NCBI RefSeq assembly: GCF_003046585.1
Contig: NZ_QAAE01000005.1
Coordinates: 1-64,000, forward strand
DNA length: 64,000 nt
Direction: 5' to 3'
Source: Nitrosomonas aestuarii
GTDB taxonomy: Bacteria > Pseudomonadota > Gammaproteobacteria > Burkholderiales > Nitrosomonadaceae
The translations under genes were made by a program, and so were the position numbers. Shown here one piece after another: positions 27,234-36,012 of this stretch. The stretch's first letter is position 1. Each line of letters opens with the position of its first letter. Below the pieces are notes generated by a model. It saw only the letters and a list, made by a program, of their open reading frames with translations. It was not told the DNA's origin and did no database searches.

Positions 27234-27261
27234 AAAAGGGAATGCATATGCATTCCCTTTT
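27234..27261. terminator. Palindrome between rpmE and the cupin gene, likely shared terminator
   Basis: AAAAGGGAATGCAT and its exact complement abut without a loop (28-bp palindrome), with short A/T runs at the edges. It lies seven bases after the stop of the minus-strand cupin gene and 133 after rpmE. Termination for the cupin gene is the simplest reading. Confidence 0.6.
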
Positions 27262-27268
27262 CAATGAA

Positions 27269-27586
27269 TCAGTAATGCACCGCTAACCAGAAAGTTTCTC
27301 TATCTGGATCCGTCCAACTCACCCTATGTTTTTTATGTGGCGGTATATGAATAAAATCTCCTTCTTCCAAACGAACAAGTGTTTTATCAGCGAATGTCAG
27401 TTCTGCACTCCCCTTTAATACTAACACCCATTCGTTTTTTTCCTGGTCATACCACTCGCCCTCCGGAGAGCGATGACCTTTAGAGATGATTTTCTCAATG
27501 GTTACAACCGAACTACTTACCAGCGTCTCAAAAGCTTCCTTTTCGAGTTTAACGGGAATCGCTGCGAAAATATTTTCTGGTTTCAC
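27269..27586 (-). CDS. Cupin domain protein
   Basis: A 105-residue single-domain cupin. Motif 1 region reads GEWYDQEKNEWVLVLKGSAE, and motif 2 reads LEEGDFIHIPPHKKHRVSW with the usual metal-binding His. It resembles small proteobacterial cupins of the type found near phosphate or nitrogen genes, whose substrates are unknown. Single gene, terminated by the palindrome at 27234-27261. Confidence 0.8.
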   Translation of the reverse strand: MKPENIFAAIPVKLEKEAFETLVSSSVVTIEKIISKGHRSPEGEWYDQEKNEWVLVLKGSAELTFADKTLVRLEEGDFIHIPPHKKHRVSWTDPDRETFWLAVHY

Positions 27587-27827
27587 TGTGTTTACTCAAC
27601 CCACAACAAACCAATCGGCAATAAAAACTAGAGTCCGATGAATACACAGGATCGATATGCAATCACTTCGATATCCTGGATACTCAGTAAACGATGATTC
27701 ATCAAGCCAATCGAAGTCCAAAGAACAGAATCTAACGTTTCGTCACATTATATAGAACAGGCAACCAAAATTCTTTGCATACAAATATTGGATTACCTGC
27801 TCTAACGCTGTCCATGAATAATCAAAA

Positions 27828-28355
27828 TTAATGATTTTTCACAAAATCAACTAATCTTTGATAGGTAAATAGATAATCTTGCCCGGAGAGGGGAGTGTGG
27901 CATTGTACACAATTCAAATCATTACTTTTTTCGGTTCCATCAGGGTTATAAACTGCAAATCCCCAGTTACCGGTTCGGTCTTCAGCTGAGAAACTCGCAT
28001 CCCAGTCCTCACGTTTTTCCATCACAGCAACGGCTGCCAGCGAATCAATTTCAAAAACACCATCCTTACCTGCAACGGGTTTACCGTCTGCACTCTTTTT
28101 CGGTGTATAAATTTCCATCACAACAACTGAGCCGGATGCACTTTCCTGGCCCTGCTTATAGCTGTTTATTGTTGTTTCATTCGCATACAATTTAGCAACC
28201 TGAGTTTGATTTGCACGATTAGCTGTACTGTATTTTGTAAAAGATTTTTCATAGCCTTCCGGAAATTTAACATGCTCTGGATTGCCCCCACTATAAGCAT
28301 ATAACGGTGTCATTATCAGAATTGCAGCCACTATTTTCAAAGTAACTTTCATCAT
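27828..28355 (-). CDS. Cytochrome P460 / cytochrome c'-beta family haem protein
   Basis: A 175-residue periplasmic c-type haem protein. The signal peptide is ~1-21 (IVAAILIMTPLYAYS) and the haem motif C149-V-Q-C152-H153 (LNCVQCHTP) lies near the C-terminus, as in the P460/c'-beta beta-sheet family. DRTGNWGFAVY matches the family's conserved GNWxF core. In true cytochrome P460 a Lys in the pattern GxVxVKE cross-links to the haem and allows oxidation of hydroxylamine to N2O. Here that place is M80 (SGSVVVMEIYTPK). A c'-beta-like NO-binding role is therefore more likely than hydroxylamine oxidation. The alignment is from memory. Confidence 0.88.
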   Translation of the reverse strand: MMKVTLKIVAAILIMTPLYAYSGGNPEHVKFPEGYEKSFTKYSTANRANQTQVAKLYANETTINSYKQGQESASGSVVVMEIYTPKKSADGKPVAGKDGVFEIDSLAAVAVMEKREDWDASFSAEDRTGNWGFAVYNPDGTEKSNDLNCVQCHTPLSGQDYLFTYQRLVDFVKNH

Positions 28356-28422
28356 CTACTCCTTTTTGTATAGTCAATAATAAAGTCAACAAAACTTATA
28401 TTTGCGAGCAAACCTTTACGCA

Positions 28423-28800
28423 TTATTTGGCACCTATCTCGCCGATATCGATCACTAATCGTATTGACAGATACACCACCAACGCAGATACAGCTAAATG
28501 AAGCACAAATTGAGCAGGTTTCTCCTTTATTGCATCAAATAGCGTTTTATTTTTTCCTTCTTTCTTCATGAGGGCATATTCCGCGCGCATTTTGATTGTA
28601 CGCGCTTTCTGATATTCATCTACAAGCGCTCTAGCTCGCTTGAATTGCGTCACATCTTTTAACCAGATGGCCGGCAGGGAAATACCCCAATTCCCTGCTG
28701 AAGTTTCATAATAATCAATATCATTGTCATCCAACAGTGTACGCACTTCATTCGCTTCATCATTCGAAACACCGTTGAGCTTGAATAAAATTTTTGACAT
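28423..28800 (-). CDS. DUF6164-like membrane protein
   Basis: About 125 residues from the ATG at 28800 (MSKILFKLNGVSNDEANEVR). The soluble N-terminal part, with DDNDIDYYETSAGNWGISLP, resembles a small alpha-beta signal-transduction-like fold. A basic stretch is followed by one C-terminal membrane helix (FVLHLAVSALVVYLSIRLVI). It resembles uncharacterised proteobacterial proteins of the DUF6164 type. The frame opens at 28851, but those 17 codons overlap the divergent promoter region. It lies 67 bases upstream of the P460-type gene on the same strand. Function unknown. Confidence 0.65.
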   Translation of the reverse strand: MSKILFKLNGVSNDEANEVRTLLDDNDIDYYETSAGNWGISLPAIWLKDVTQFKRARALVDEYQKARTIKMRAEYALMKKEGKNKTLFDAIKEKPAQFVLHLAVSALVVYLSIRLVIDIGEIGAK

Positions 28801-28928
28801 TGATGAACCCGCTGTTAAGCTATTCGTACCAAGCAGAGATTTTCTGTTCAATTGATGCTATCTGTGCAATCGTTAGATTGTCAAGCATAAGTGATAAAAA
28901 ACCATTTCCAAATGATCGAACTGTGTTT

Positions 28929-29765
28929 ATGAAAAAATCAATTTTAATTACAGGCTGTTCGACCGGCATTGGCTATTGTGTTGCCAAGGCATTGCATGAG
29001 AAAGGTTACCATGTTTTTGCCACAGCGCGTAGGCCAGAAAGCGTACAAATGCTACTAAGCGAAGGTTTGCAAAGCTTTCACCTGGATCTTATGGATTCGA
29101 ATTCTATTAAACTTGCTGTTGAAGAAGTCATGCGCCGCACGGATGGTCAGTTATATGCGTTATTTAATAACGGCGCCTACGGTTTGCCGGGTGCAATTGA
29201 AGATTTGAGTCGAAATGCATTGCGTGATCAATTCGAAACCAATGTTTTTGGCTGGCAGGAGCTAACCAACCTCGTGCTGCCGATAATGCGCAAACAAGGG
29301 TATGGACGCATTATTCAAAACAGCTCTGTATTAGGTTTTGTATCTCTCCCTTTCCGCGGCGCATACAATGCAACAAAATACGCTGTCGAAGGACTAAGCG
29401 ATACCATGCGTCTCGAATTAAAAGGCAGCAATATTCACATCAGTTTAATTGAACCCGGCCCAATCAGCAGCCAATTCCGACAGAATGCAATCAAAATGCT
29501 GGCAAAATATGTCGATATAGAAAAAAGCATTCATCAGGAGCGATATCAAAACGTGCTCAAACGTCTTAACAAAGAAGGACCTGCCGTGCCCTTTACGTTA
29601 CCACCGGAGGCTGTGCTCAAACGCGTCATACACGCATTAGAATCCGAGAAACCGCACCCACGCTATTATGTCACCTTCCCAACTTATTTATTTGGCATCC
29701 TTAAACGCATACTCAGTACGCGCGCGCTCGACGCGCTGCTCGCAAAATCCGGCAACAATAATTGA
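28929..29765 (+). CDS. Short-chain dehydrogenase/reductase (SDR) family oxidoreductase
   Basis: A 278-residue classical SDR. The NAD(P) motif TGCSTGIGYCVAKAL starts at residue 9, NNGAYG is at 80-85, and the catalytic triad is S133 (NSSVLG), Y146 and K150 (GAYNATKYAVEG). The C-terminal tail (YYVTFPTYLFGILKRILSTR) is hydrophobic, as in membrane-associated retinol-dehydrogenase-like SDRs. The frame opens 45 codons earlier, but the ATG at 28929 begins the fold directly. Substrate unknown, probably a lipid or sterol-like alcohol by similarity. Confidence 0.9.
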   Translation: MKKSILITGCSTGIGYCVAKALHEKGYHVFATARRPESVQMLLSEGLQSFHLDLMDSNSIKLAVEEVMRRTDGQLYALFNNGAYGLPGAIEDLSRNALRDQFETNVFGWQELTNLVLPIMRKQGYGRIIQNSSVLGFVSLPFRGAYNATKYAVEGLSDTMRLELKGSNIHISLIEPGPISSQFRQNAIKMLAKYVDIEKSIHQERYQNVLKRLNKEGPAVPFTLPPEAVLKRVIHALESEKPHPRYYVTFPTYLFGILKRILSTRALDALLAKSGNNN

Positions 29766-29826
29766 ATGGAAAATATTAAATTAAAGCATCTGGATATATC
29801 CGCTCCTCATACTACATCTTCCAGAC

Positions 29827-29856
29827 AAAAAAACACCTCACTGAAACAGCGAGGTG
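29827..29856 (-). terminator. Rho-independent terminator of the outer-membrane protein gene
   Basis: On the minus strand CACCTCGCTG, TTT loop, CAGTGAGGTG (one G-T pair) is followed by seven T. It lies 117 bases downstream of the stop of the gene ending at 29973. Confidence 0.8.
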
Positions 29857-29972
29857 CAATGGCTTCGTCACGAACTTAACGATTTGCTATTACTTTTCAA
29901 GGCGCAAAATACAAAGAATTTATCTGTGTCTTTAAATAATTATTCGTACAGTTTTGTTTATTATGCTCTTCT

Positions 29973-30884
29973 TCAGAAACCAATGCCGAGATAACCACCT
30001 ACTGTCATACCGCTCAGATTAATACCGTCTATTTTGCCAGCAGTCAATTGATAACGGCCGTCAATACCGACATAAAAGTTTTTCCAAATGTGATAATCAA
30101 GGCCGGCGCCAAACTGAACGCCTGGTACTATATAGGTAATGGATTCAGATGGCGGGCTCAGCACATGGACTGCCAAGCCTGCAGGAATAATCCAAGGCCG
30201 CAATTTTGAACCTTTAAAGAATTTGACTTTGGGTGACGCTGCCAGAGTAAACTGATTGACGGTAACGTGAATCGGATTTAATTCACCGCCTGCCAGCATG
30301 CTGGGCACATTACCAACTGCCCCGTTGCCCTCAACATTATGGCCAAACTCTTTATACTCAAACATCAGCTCTGCAAAAATAGAAGTATTTGGAACAATAC
30401 CCCACACATCGTCAGTTAAACTCCAGTCAAGCCCTGCTCCAATATACCAGCCATTTCGATCAGCTCGATCCTGCGCGCCAATAGGCAGCACCTGGTTTTG
30501 GATGGTTACGCCGTTACGGTGATTCATCATATGTGTAAAACCGCCTCGAAAAAACAGCATACGATCTTTTTGGTCCACACGGCTAATAAGGGGGTCTATA
30601 CGTTCTTCCAAAGCAGCGTTCGTATGTTCGATAGTGTCTACTTTCTGTGCAGTTTGGTTTGTTGTTTGTTCTATGCTTTTTACCTTTTGCGCAGACTGAG
30701 CAGTTTCAGATTTTATTTTTTCCAATTCAGCCTGAATAGCCTGCAGACTTTGCTCTAATTGCTTAATTCGCTGCGCAGCTGCATCATGGGCCAAAGCGTG
30801 CGGTGCAACCGTCACTGTAACCAACAAAAAGGTACTTGCTACAATAATGGCGGACAAATATTTTTTGTTAAAATTTTTTTTCAT
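29973..30884 (-). CDS. Outer-membrane beta-barrel protein with periplasmic coiled coil
   Basis: A 303-residue protein: signal peptide (~1-32, FLLVTVTVAPHALAHD), a coiled coil (~35-110; RIKQLEQSLQAIQAELEKIK, VKSIEQTTNQTAQKVDTIEH), then a beta-barrel-like domain with alternating strands (WYIGAGLDWSLTD, FTLAASPKVKFFKGSKLRPW, FYVGIDGRYQLTAGKIDGIN). It ends GGYLGIGF, a typical C-terminal Phe for outer-membrane insertion. The trimer-like coiled coil suggests anchoring toward peptidoglycan. No specific family recognised; porin-like or opacity-type. Followed by its own terminator. Confidence 0.75.
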   Translation of the reverse strand: MKKNFNKKYLSAIIVASTFLLVTVTVAPHALAHDAAAQRIKQLEQSLQAIQAELEKIKSETAQSAQKVKSIEQTTNQTAQKVDTIEHTNAALEERIDPLISRVDQKDRMLFFRGGFTHMMNHRNGVTIQNQVLPIGAQDRADRNGWYIGAGLDWSLTDDVWGIVPNTSIFAELMFEYKEFGHNVEGNGAVGNVPSMLAGGELNPIHVTVNQFTLAASPKVKFFKGSKLRPWIIPAGLAVHVLSPPSESITYIVPGVQFGAGLDYHIWKNFYVGIDGRYQLTAGKIDGINLSGMTVGGYLGIGF

Positions 30885-31004
30885 TCAACCCCTCCGTTTG
30901 TTGTTGCATTTGCTGATGTCGATGAATTCAATAGATAATTATGCTACGCATCGGTTAGCTGCTGAATTTTCAGGGGCTCTGATGACAAATGACTTTTTGC
31001 TAAC

Positions 31005-31028
31005 CACATAATCACATAATCACATAAT
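31005..31028. repeat. Three perfect 8-bp tandem repeats (CACATAAT)
   Basis: CACATAAT occurs three times head to tail, then a partial CAATAAT. It lies in the divergent promoter region between the outer-membrane protein gene and aat. The rest of the 322-base gap is AT-rich, with a weak hairpin followed by a T-rich stretch at about 31060-31093. Confidence 0.7.
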
Positions 31029-31206
31029 CAATAATATGCTTAAAGCCTGCCTGCTCCCCGCCACTCTATGCGAGAGAGTCAGTTTTATTTTTTCTCTCGA
31101 TTTTTCCAATGCGCGATTAATATTTACGAATAATATTGGTTATTAGCTACAACAACTTTGACCTTAATCAAGGATTGCTTTGAAATAATCCCTTAAGAGT
31201 AAATTT

Positions 31207-31920
31207 ATGATTCATATACTTTCAGTCGGATCTCCATTCCCACCATTGGAAAAAGCCTTACTTGAACCTAATGGCTTACTCGCCGTTGGTGGCGATCTCT
31301 CGCCGAAGCGTCTGATCAATGCATATCAGAAAGGTATTTTTCCATGGTTCAACGAAGAAGATCCCATACTGTGGTGGAGTCCGAACCCACGCATGGTGCT
31401 TTTTCCAGACGAGCTAAAAGTGTCCCGTTCTTTACAGAAATCGATAAAAAAAAATAACTACATTATTCGAACTGACCATCAGTTCACACAAGTCTTGCAA
31501 GCGTGCGCCGCGCCGCGCAGAAGCCAACCCGGTACATGGATTCATCCAGAAATAATTACTGCCTACACAGCACTTCATGAAATGGGACTGGCGCACTCTG
31601 TTGAAACCTGGATAAATAATGAATTGGTAGGCGGACTTTATGGTGTTGCAATGGGGAAAATATTTTTTGGTGAATCCATGTTTTCATACGTGCCGGATGC
31701 ATCTAAAATTGCATTTGTACATTTGGTCAAGCAGTTAACACAATGGCAATTCGTTTTAATCGATTGTCAGGTTAAAACGGCACATCTTGCCTCTCTGGGT
31801 GCACGAGAAATTCCCAGAACAGAATTCAGCCAGTTACTGAACAAGTGGACTCCCCAGACAGACCAGGACAAGAAATGGAATTTCAGCAACATGAATGGAC
31901 GACTCAATGAAAACGCTTAA
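31207..31920 (+). CDS. aat: Leucyl/phenylalanyl-tRNA-protein transferase
   Basis: A 237-residue Aat enzyme that adds Leu or Phe from aminoacyl-tRNA to proteins with N-terminal Lys/Arg, making ClpAP N-degrons. Signatures are LLAVGGDLSPKRLINAYQKG, IFPWFNEEDPILWWSPNPRM, GTWIHPEIITAY and GGLYGVAMGKIFFGESMFS. All match the GNAT-like family. Its end overlaps the start of bpt, the classic Aat-Bpt pairing. Confidence 0.97.
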   Translation: MIHILSVGSPFPPLEKALLEPNGLLAVGGDLSPKRLINAYQKGIFPWFNEEDPILWWSPNPRMVLFPDELKVSRSLQKSIKKNNYIIRTDHQFTQVLQACAAPRRSQPGTWIHPEIITAYTALHEMGLAHSVETWINNELVGGLYGVAMGKIFFGESMFSYVPDASKIAFVHLVKQLTQWQFVLIDCQVKTAHLASLGAREIPRTEFSQLLNKWTPQTDQDKKWNFSNMNGRLNENA

Positions 31921-32623
31921 ATATCACACAACCCATCCATATCCTTGCGGCTATCTGCCCGAACGAATGGCGCGATCGGAAGTGATTGCACCAGATTATC
32001 CAATGGACACTGCAACCTATGGGAAATTGATGAAAAAAGGATATCGCCGCAGCGGCCATTTTATCTACCGTCCACAATGCGAACAATGTCACGCCTGCTT
32101 ATCGGTTCGTGTTAAAGTTGATGCGTTTGTACCTAATCGCTCACAACGCAGAAGCTGGAAAAAACACCAGCATTTAAATGCCCGGCAACAAGCGCTGCAC
32201 TTCGAAAAAGAACACTTTATGCTTTATCAGCGCTATCAGACTGCGCGGCACGCAGGTGGCAGTATGGATCATGACAGCAGTCAGCAATACGAAAATTTTC
32301 TACTGCAAAGCAATGTAAGTTCCAAGTTAGTCGCTTTTTATGAGAAAAAACAATTATGCATGGTCAGTTTTATCGATGAACTGCCCGATGGATTATCGTC
32401 CGTCTACACCTTTTATGACCCAGATATCAAACAGGCCAGTTTCGGTACTTACAATATTTTATGGCAGATTCAACTATGCCGAACACTTGGGTTGAATTAT
32501 CTTTATTTGGGCTATTGGATCAAAGCGCATAATAAAATGAGTTATAAAACCAATTTTCAACCACTGGAAATTTTGAGGGGCAATCAATGGTTGCCATTTC
32601 AACAGATTATGGACAAACTATAA
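31895..32623 (+). CDS. bpt: Aspartate/glutamate leucyltransferase
   Basis: A 242-residue Bpt (bacterial Ate1 homologue) that transfers Leu to N-terminal Asp/Glu for N-degron proteolysis. The N-terminal Cys motif is PCGYLPERMA and CEQCHACLSVRV; the C-terminal half has SSVYTFYDPDIKQASFGTYN and LYLGYWIKAHNKMSYKTNFQ. It overlaps aat by 26 bases if the ATG at 31895 is used, or 14 with the ATG at 31907 (MKTLKYHTTHPYPCGY), so translation is coupled. Confidence 0.96.
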   Translation: MDDSMKTLKYHTTHPYPCGYLPERMARSEVIAPDYPMDTATYGKLMKKGYRRSGHFIYRPQCEQCHACLSVRVKVDAFVPNRSQRRSWKKHQHLNARQQALHFEKEHFMLYQRYQTARHAGGSMDHDSSQQYENFLLQSNVSSKLVAFYEKKQLCMVSFIDELPDGLSSVYTFYDPDIKQASFGTYNILWQIQLCRTLGLNYLYLGYWIKAHNKMSYKTNFQPLEILRGNQWLPFQQIMDKL

Positions 32624-32674
32624 TTCAGCATATTGCTTGCGAACAATTTTTGCATAAAAGCTATCGATAAAAAC

Positions 32675-33694
32675 ATGCTCTACTCAATGCTGCGCCCTTT
32701 ACTTTTCAAGCTCGATCCTGAAACAGCTCATCACATTACTTTCAAGGCAATCGAAACAACGCTTAAACTCAGGCTAGTCAAACGCCAGGCGCTTATTTGC
32801 CCAACATATCAAGTCATGGGAATAAAGTTTCCAAATCCTATCGGACTCGCGGCAGGACTGGATAAAAATGGAGAGCACCTGGATGCCATATCGGCACTAG
32901 GTTTTGGTTTTATTGAGATTGGCACCGTCACACCACGCCCCCAGCCAGGCAACCCTGCACCGCGCATTTTTCGTATCCCACAAGCACGCGCAATCATTAA
33001 TCGCCTGGGCTTTAACAATCAGGGCGTCGACCAATTAATCGAGAATGTAAAAACTTCAGGTTATAAAGGAATACTCGGCATCAACATTGGTAAAAACTTC
33101 GACACTGCTATTGAAAATGCGGTTGAAGACTACCGGATTTGCTTGCGCAAGGTTTATCGTTACGCCAGCTATATCACCATAAACATTTCCTCACCCAATA
33201 CACAAAACTTACGGCAATTACAATCTACAAAAGCACTGAATACACTGTTGTCCGAATTAAAATCTGAGCAACGCAATCTGGCCCAGATACATGGCCAATA
33301 CACGCCATTGGCTGTAAAAATAGCACCTGATCTTGATGCACCACAGATCGAATCAATCGCCACTTTGCTCATGGCACACCAGATTGACGGCGTCATCGCA
33401 ACCAACACCACACTGTCTCGCAACGGAACAGAACACCTTGCAGCCTCAAAAGAAGCCGGTGGCCTGAGCGGCGCACCACTGACAAATCAGGCAACTGCGA
33501 TCATACAACAACTCCATCATTTTCTGCAGGACAGTATCCCAATCATAGGTGTCGGCGGCATTATGTCAGCAAAAGATGCGAAGGAAAAAATGGATGCCGG
33601 TGCAAGCCTGATACAAATCTATACCGGCTTGATTTATCAGGGACCCGATTTAATACTTGATATCGCGAAAGTGATTTGCAACCCTCGCCACTAG
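32675..33694 (+). CDS. pyrD: Dihydroorotate dehydrogenase (quinone)
   Basis: A class 2, membrane-bound, FMN-dependent DHODH using ubiquinone in pyrimidine synthesis. The N-terminal amphipathic helices (MLRPLLFKLDPETAHH) are typical of class 2. Core motifs are GIKFPNPIGLAAGLDKNGEH, NRLGFNNQGVD, ININSSPNT-like ITINISSPNTQNLR, IATNTTLSRN with the catalytic Ser class, and GVGGIMSAKDAKEKMDAGA. The frame opens at a TTG at 32633, but the ATG at 32675 fits the family. Probably co-transcribed with aat-bpt. Confidence 0.96.
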   Translation: MLYSMLRPLLFKLDPETAHHITFKAIETTLKLRLVKRQALICPTYQVMGIKFPNPIGLAAGLDKNGEHLDAISALGFGFIEIGTVTPRPQPGNPAPRIFRIPQARAIINRLGFNNQGVDQLIENVKTSGYKGILGINIGKNFDTAIENAVEDYRICLRKVYRYASYITINISSPNTQNLRQLQSTKALNTLLSELKSEQRNLAQIHGQYTPLAVKIAPDLDAPQIESIATLLMAHQIDGVIATNTTLSRNGTEHLAASKEAGGLSGAPLTNQATAIIQQLHHFLQDSIPIIGVGGIMSAKDAKEKMDAGASLIQIYTGLIYQGPDLILDIAKVICNPRH

Positions 33695-33874
33695 ACCCGG
33701 CACAAAAAAACATCGAAATTTGAACAAGGCGATCAGGCTATCGGTAGTTGTAACAGACTTTGAGACAGCCTGCTACAGGTTATTATCCTGTTTTTTGCGT
33801 AATACAGTTACAATTAGGTTCCAAACTAAAAATCATTTAGTTTCCAAAACAGATTCTGGAAAATGGAGATACCA

Positions 33875-35971
33875 ATGACGGAATTTTTTTCAAAATTTAA
33901 AACAATCTCTAAATCCGAAAAAAAAATACATTCCCCCATTACTGCACCGAATAAGAACAAAAATAATTCAGATTCTTCAACGAAAAAATGGATCTCCGGC
34001 AGTCTGTTGATTCTAATGCTATTACTCTTTAGCTCGATTCTTTCATTTCACTTGAAACAGACCCGGCAAAACGCAACAAGACTTGAAATCACCGCACGCA
34101 TGCAAACACATAATCAGCGGTTGCCCACGGCCCTTCAGCTTGCATTCTCAGGCCATAAAGCCGCTTATATACAGATACAGGACAGTCATAACAGAATCAA
34201 TCAATATATTAAGCTGTTATCACAAGGCGGCTACTTGCGTCAAAATTATGTTGCGCCCATTACCCATGAAAATCTGGTCGTATTTCTAGAAGAAATAATT
34301 AAGAACTGGCAATCTGTAGAAGTAAAAATTCAATTGTTTCTCAGTAACCAACAGAAGCTCATCAGCCTTGGCGAAGCGGTTAGTGAAGTTAATTCAACTA
34401 GCAGAGAATTACATCAAAAAATAGAGCAGTTGATCGATCGCTTCACGCAAATCGGCAATTTGTCTGATGAATTAGGTACAGCAACAGCCATGCGAACACT
34501 CATACAAAATGTTACGCGCAGCGTCAATGTCAGCCTGTCGAGCAAGCTTCCAGTATCGGAAATAAAAAAACAATTGGCGCATGATCGCAAACAGTTTTCT
34601 GCCATTTTGCAGGCATTCAATCAAGAGCACAATCTACTGAATCTTTCAGCAGTCAGTGATCAAGATATACAGGAAGTTTTGCCTAAGATTAAATCGTTGT
34701 TCATAAAAATTGACAATAATATCAATACAATTCAGACTGAAATTTCAGATGTTATGACGGCCAAAGCCGCCGCTAACGAAACCATTCACAAGAGCGAAAT
34801 AATATGGAACGGTGTCGCAGCGCTAGACCAGGCCTTGCAGACATATGACGCTGACAACACTGATTTAATGGTAAAAATACATTACGGACTCCTTGTCGGT
34901 GCTGCGCTATCGTTGCTTGCATTTATATATACATTGCGTAAAAAGAAGTACAGTGAACCGCAAATCAATTCATACTCAATGGACGGCACACAGAAAGCCA
35001 TGTTACAACTACTAGATGACATGAAAAAAATGGCTGATGGAGATCTCACGGTACGCACAGTAGTAACAGGAGATATTACGGGAGCAATCGCTGACGCTGT
35101 TAATTATACCATTGAAGAGCTGCATTCATTGGTTGAACAGGTCAACAAAGCCAGCGCTCAAGTGGTTAACGCATCCAGTCAAGCACAGCGTGTTTCCACC
35201 GAACTATTAGCTGCTGCACAACAGCAATCATTAAAAATTGAAGAAACAACCGTCGCTGTATTAAACATGGCTGAATCCATCGGCGTAGTCTCCGACACCG
35301 CAACAGAATCTACAGAAGTTGCCAAACAATCACTCATCACTGCCGAAAAAGGCAACACCGCAGTACGCGAATCCATTGCCGGCATGGATAAAATTCGCAC
35401 ACATATTCAAGAAACATCAAAGCGTATCAAACGACTGGGGGAAAGCTCACAAGAAATCGGCGAGATTGTCTCACTGGTTTCAGATATTACTGAACAAACC
35501 AATATTCTTGCGTTAAATGCCGCACTCCAGGCAACGGCAGCCGGCGAAGCAGGACGTGGTTTCAGCAAGATTGCACGGGAAGTTCAACGGCTCGCAGAAC
35601 GTTCAGCAGAAGCCGGCAAACAAATCAGTCGATTAATCAAAATGATTCAGAGCGATACATACGACGCCATCGCCGCCATGGAAAGAAGCACACTGGAAGT
35701 CACCAAAGGCACCCAAAGATCAAACATAGCAGGACGCGCACTGGAAGAAATCGAAACAGTATCCAGACGCCTCGCGAATCATGTTACCAATATTTATGAC
35801 ACCACCCATGTTCAGACAGAGGAAGCCAATAAAGTCATCAAGAATATGGAAGAAATACTACATATTACTCGGCAAACAACACATGGAACCCAACAGACAA
35901 CTGCCTCGGTCAAACAAATTTCAGGTTTTGCTTCAGAACTTAAGGCATCCGTATCTAGCTTCAAAATTTAA
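33875..35971 (+). CDS. pilJ: Type IV pilus chemoreceptor PilJ
   Basis: About 698 residues from the ATG at 33875, which has GGAG seven bases upstream (an earlier ATG at 33863 overlaps that site). Two membrane helices (WISGSLLILMLLLFSSILSF; GLLVGAALSLLAFIYTLRKK) enclose a ~280-residue helical periplasmic PilJ-type domain. HAMP-like and methyl-accepting signalling regions follow, with the conserved hairpin tip DITEQTNILALNAALQATAA near residue 545. In Pseudomonas PilJ senses pili/surface and controls ChpA. It is directly followed by chpA. The adaptor and response-regulator genes (pilG, pilH, pilI) expected upstream are absent here. Confidence 0.93.
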   Translation: MTEFFSKFKTISKSEKKIHSPITAPNKNKNNSDSSTKKWISGSLLILMLLLFSSILSFHLKQTRQNATRLEITARMQTHNQRLPTALQLAFSGHKAAYIQIQDSHNRINQYIKLLSQGGYLRQNYVAPITHENLVVFLEEIIKNWQSVEVKIQLFLSNQQKLISLGEAVSEVNSTSRELHQKIEQLIDRFTQIGNLSDELGTATAMRTLIQNVTRSVNVSLSSKLPVSEIKKQLAHDRKQFSAILQAFNQEHNLLNLSAVSDQDIQEVLPKIKSLFIKIDNNINTIQTEISDVMTAKAAANETIHKSEIIWNGVAALDQALQTYDADNTDLMVKIHYGLLVGAALSLLAFIYTLRKKKYSEPQINSYSMDGTQKAMLQLLDDMKKMADGDLTVRTVVTGDITGAIADAVNYTIEELHSLVEQVNKASAQVVNASSQAQRVSTELLAAAQQQSLKIEETTVAVLNMAESIGVVSDTATESTEVAKQSLITAEKGNTAVRESIAGMDKIRTHIQETSKRIKRLGESSQEIGEIVSLVSDITEQTNILALNAALQATAAGEAGRGFSKIAREVQRLAERSAEAGKQISRLIKMIQSDTYDAIAAMERSTLEVTKGTQRSNIAGRALEEIETVSRRLANHVTNIYDTTHVQTEEANKVIKNMEEILHITRQTTHGTQQTTASVKQISGFASELKASVSSFKI

Positions 35972-36012
35972 TTTTATTAATTCTAAAATTCATAGTCCTA
36001 TTCGATCGATCA

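Noticed and set aside
31005..31028. CACATAAT repeats as a CRISPR seed
   Set aside because: Units are 8 bp and contiguous, with no spacers and no cas genes.
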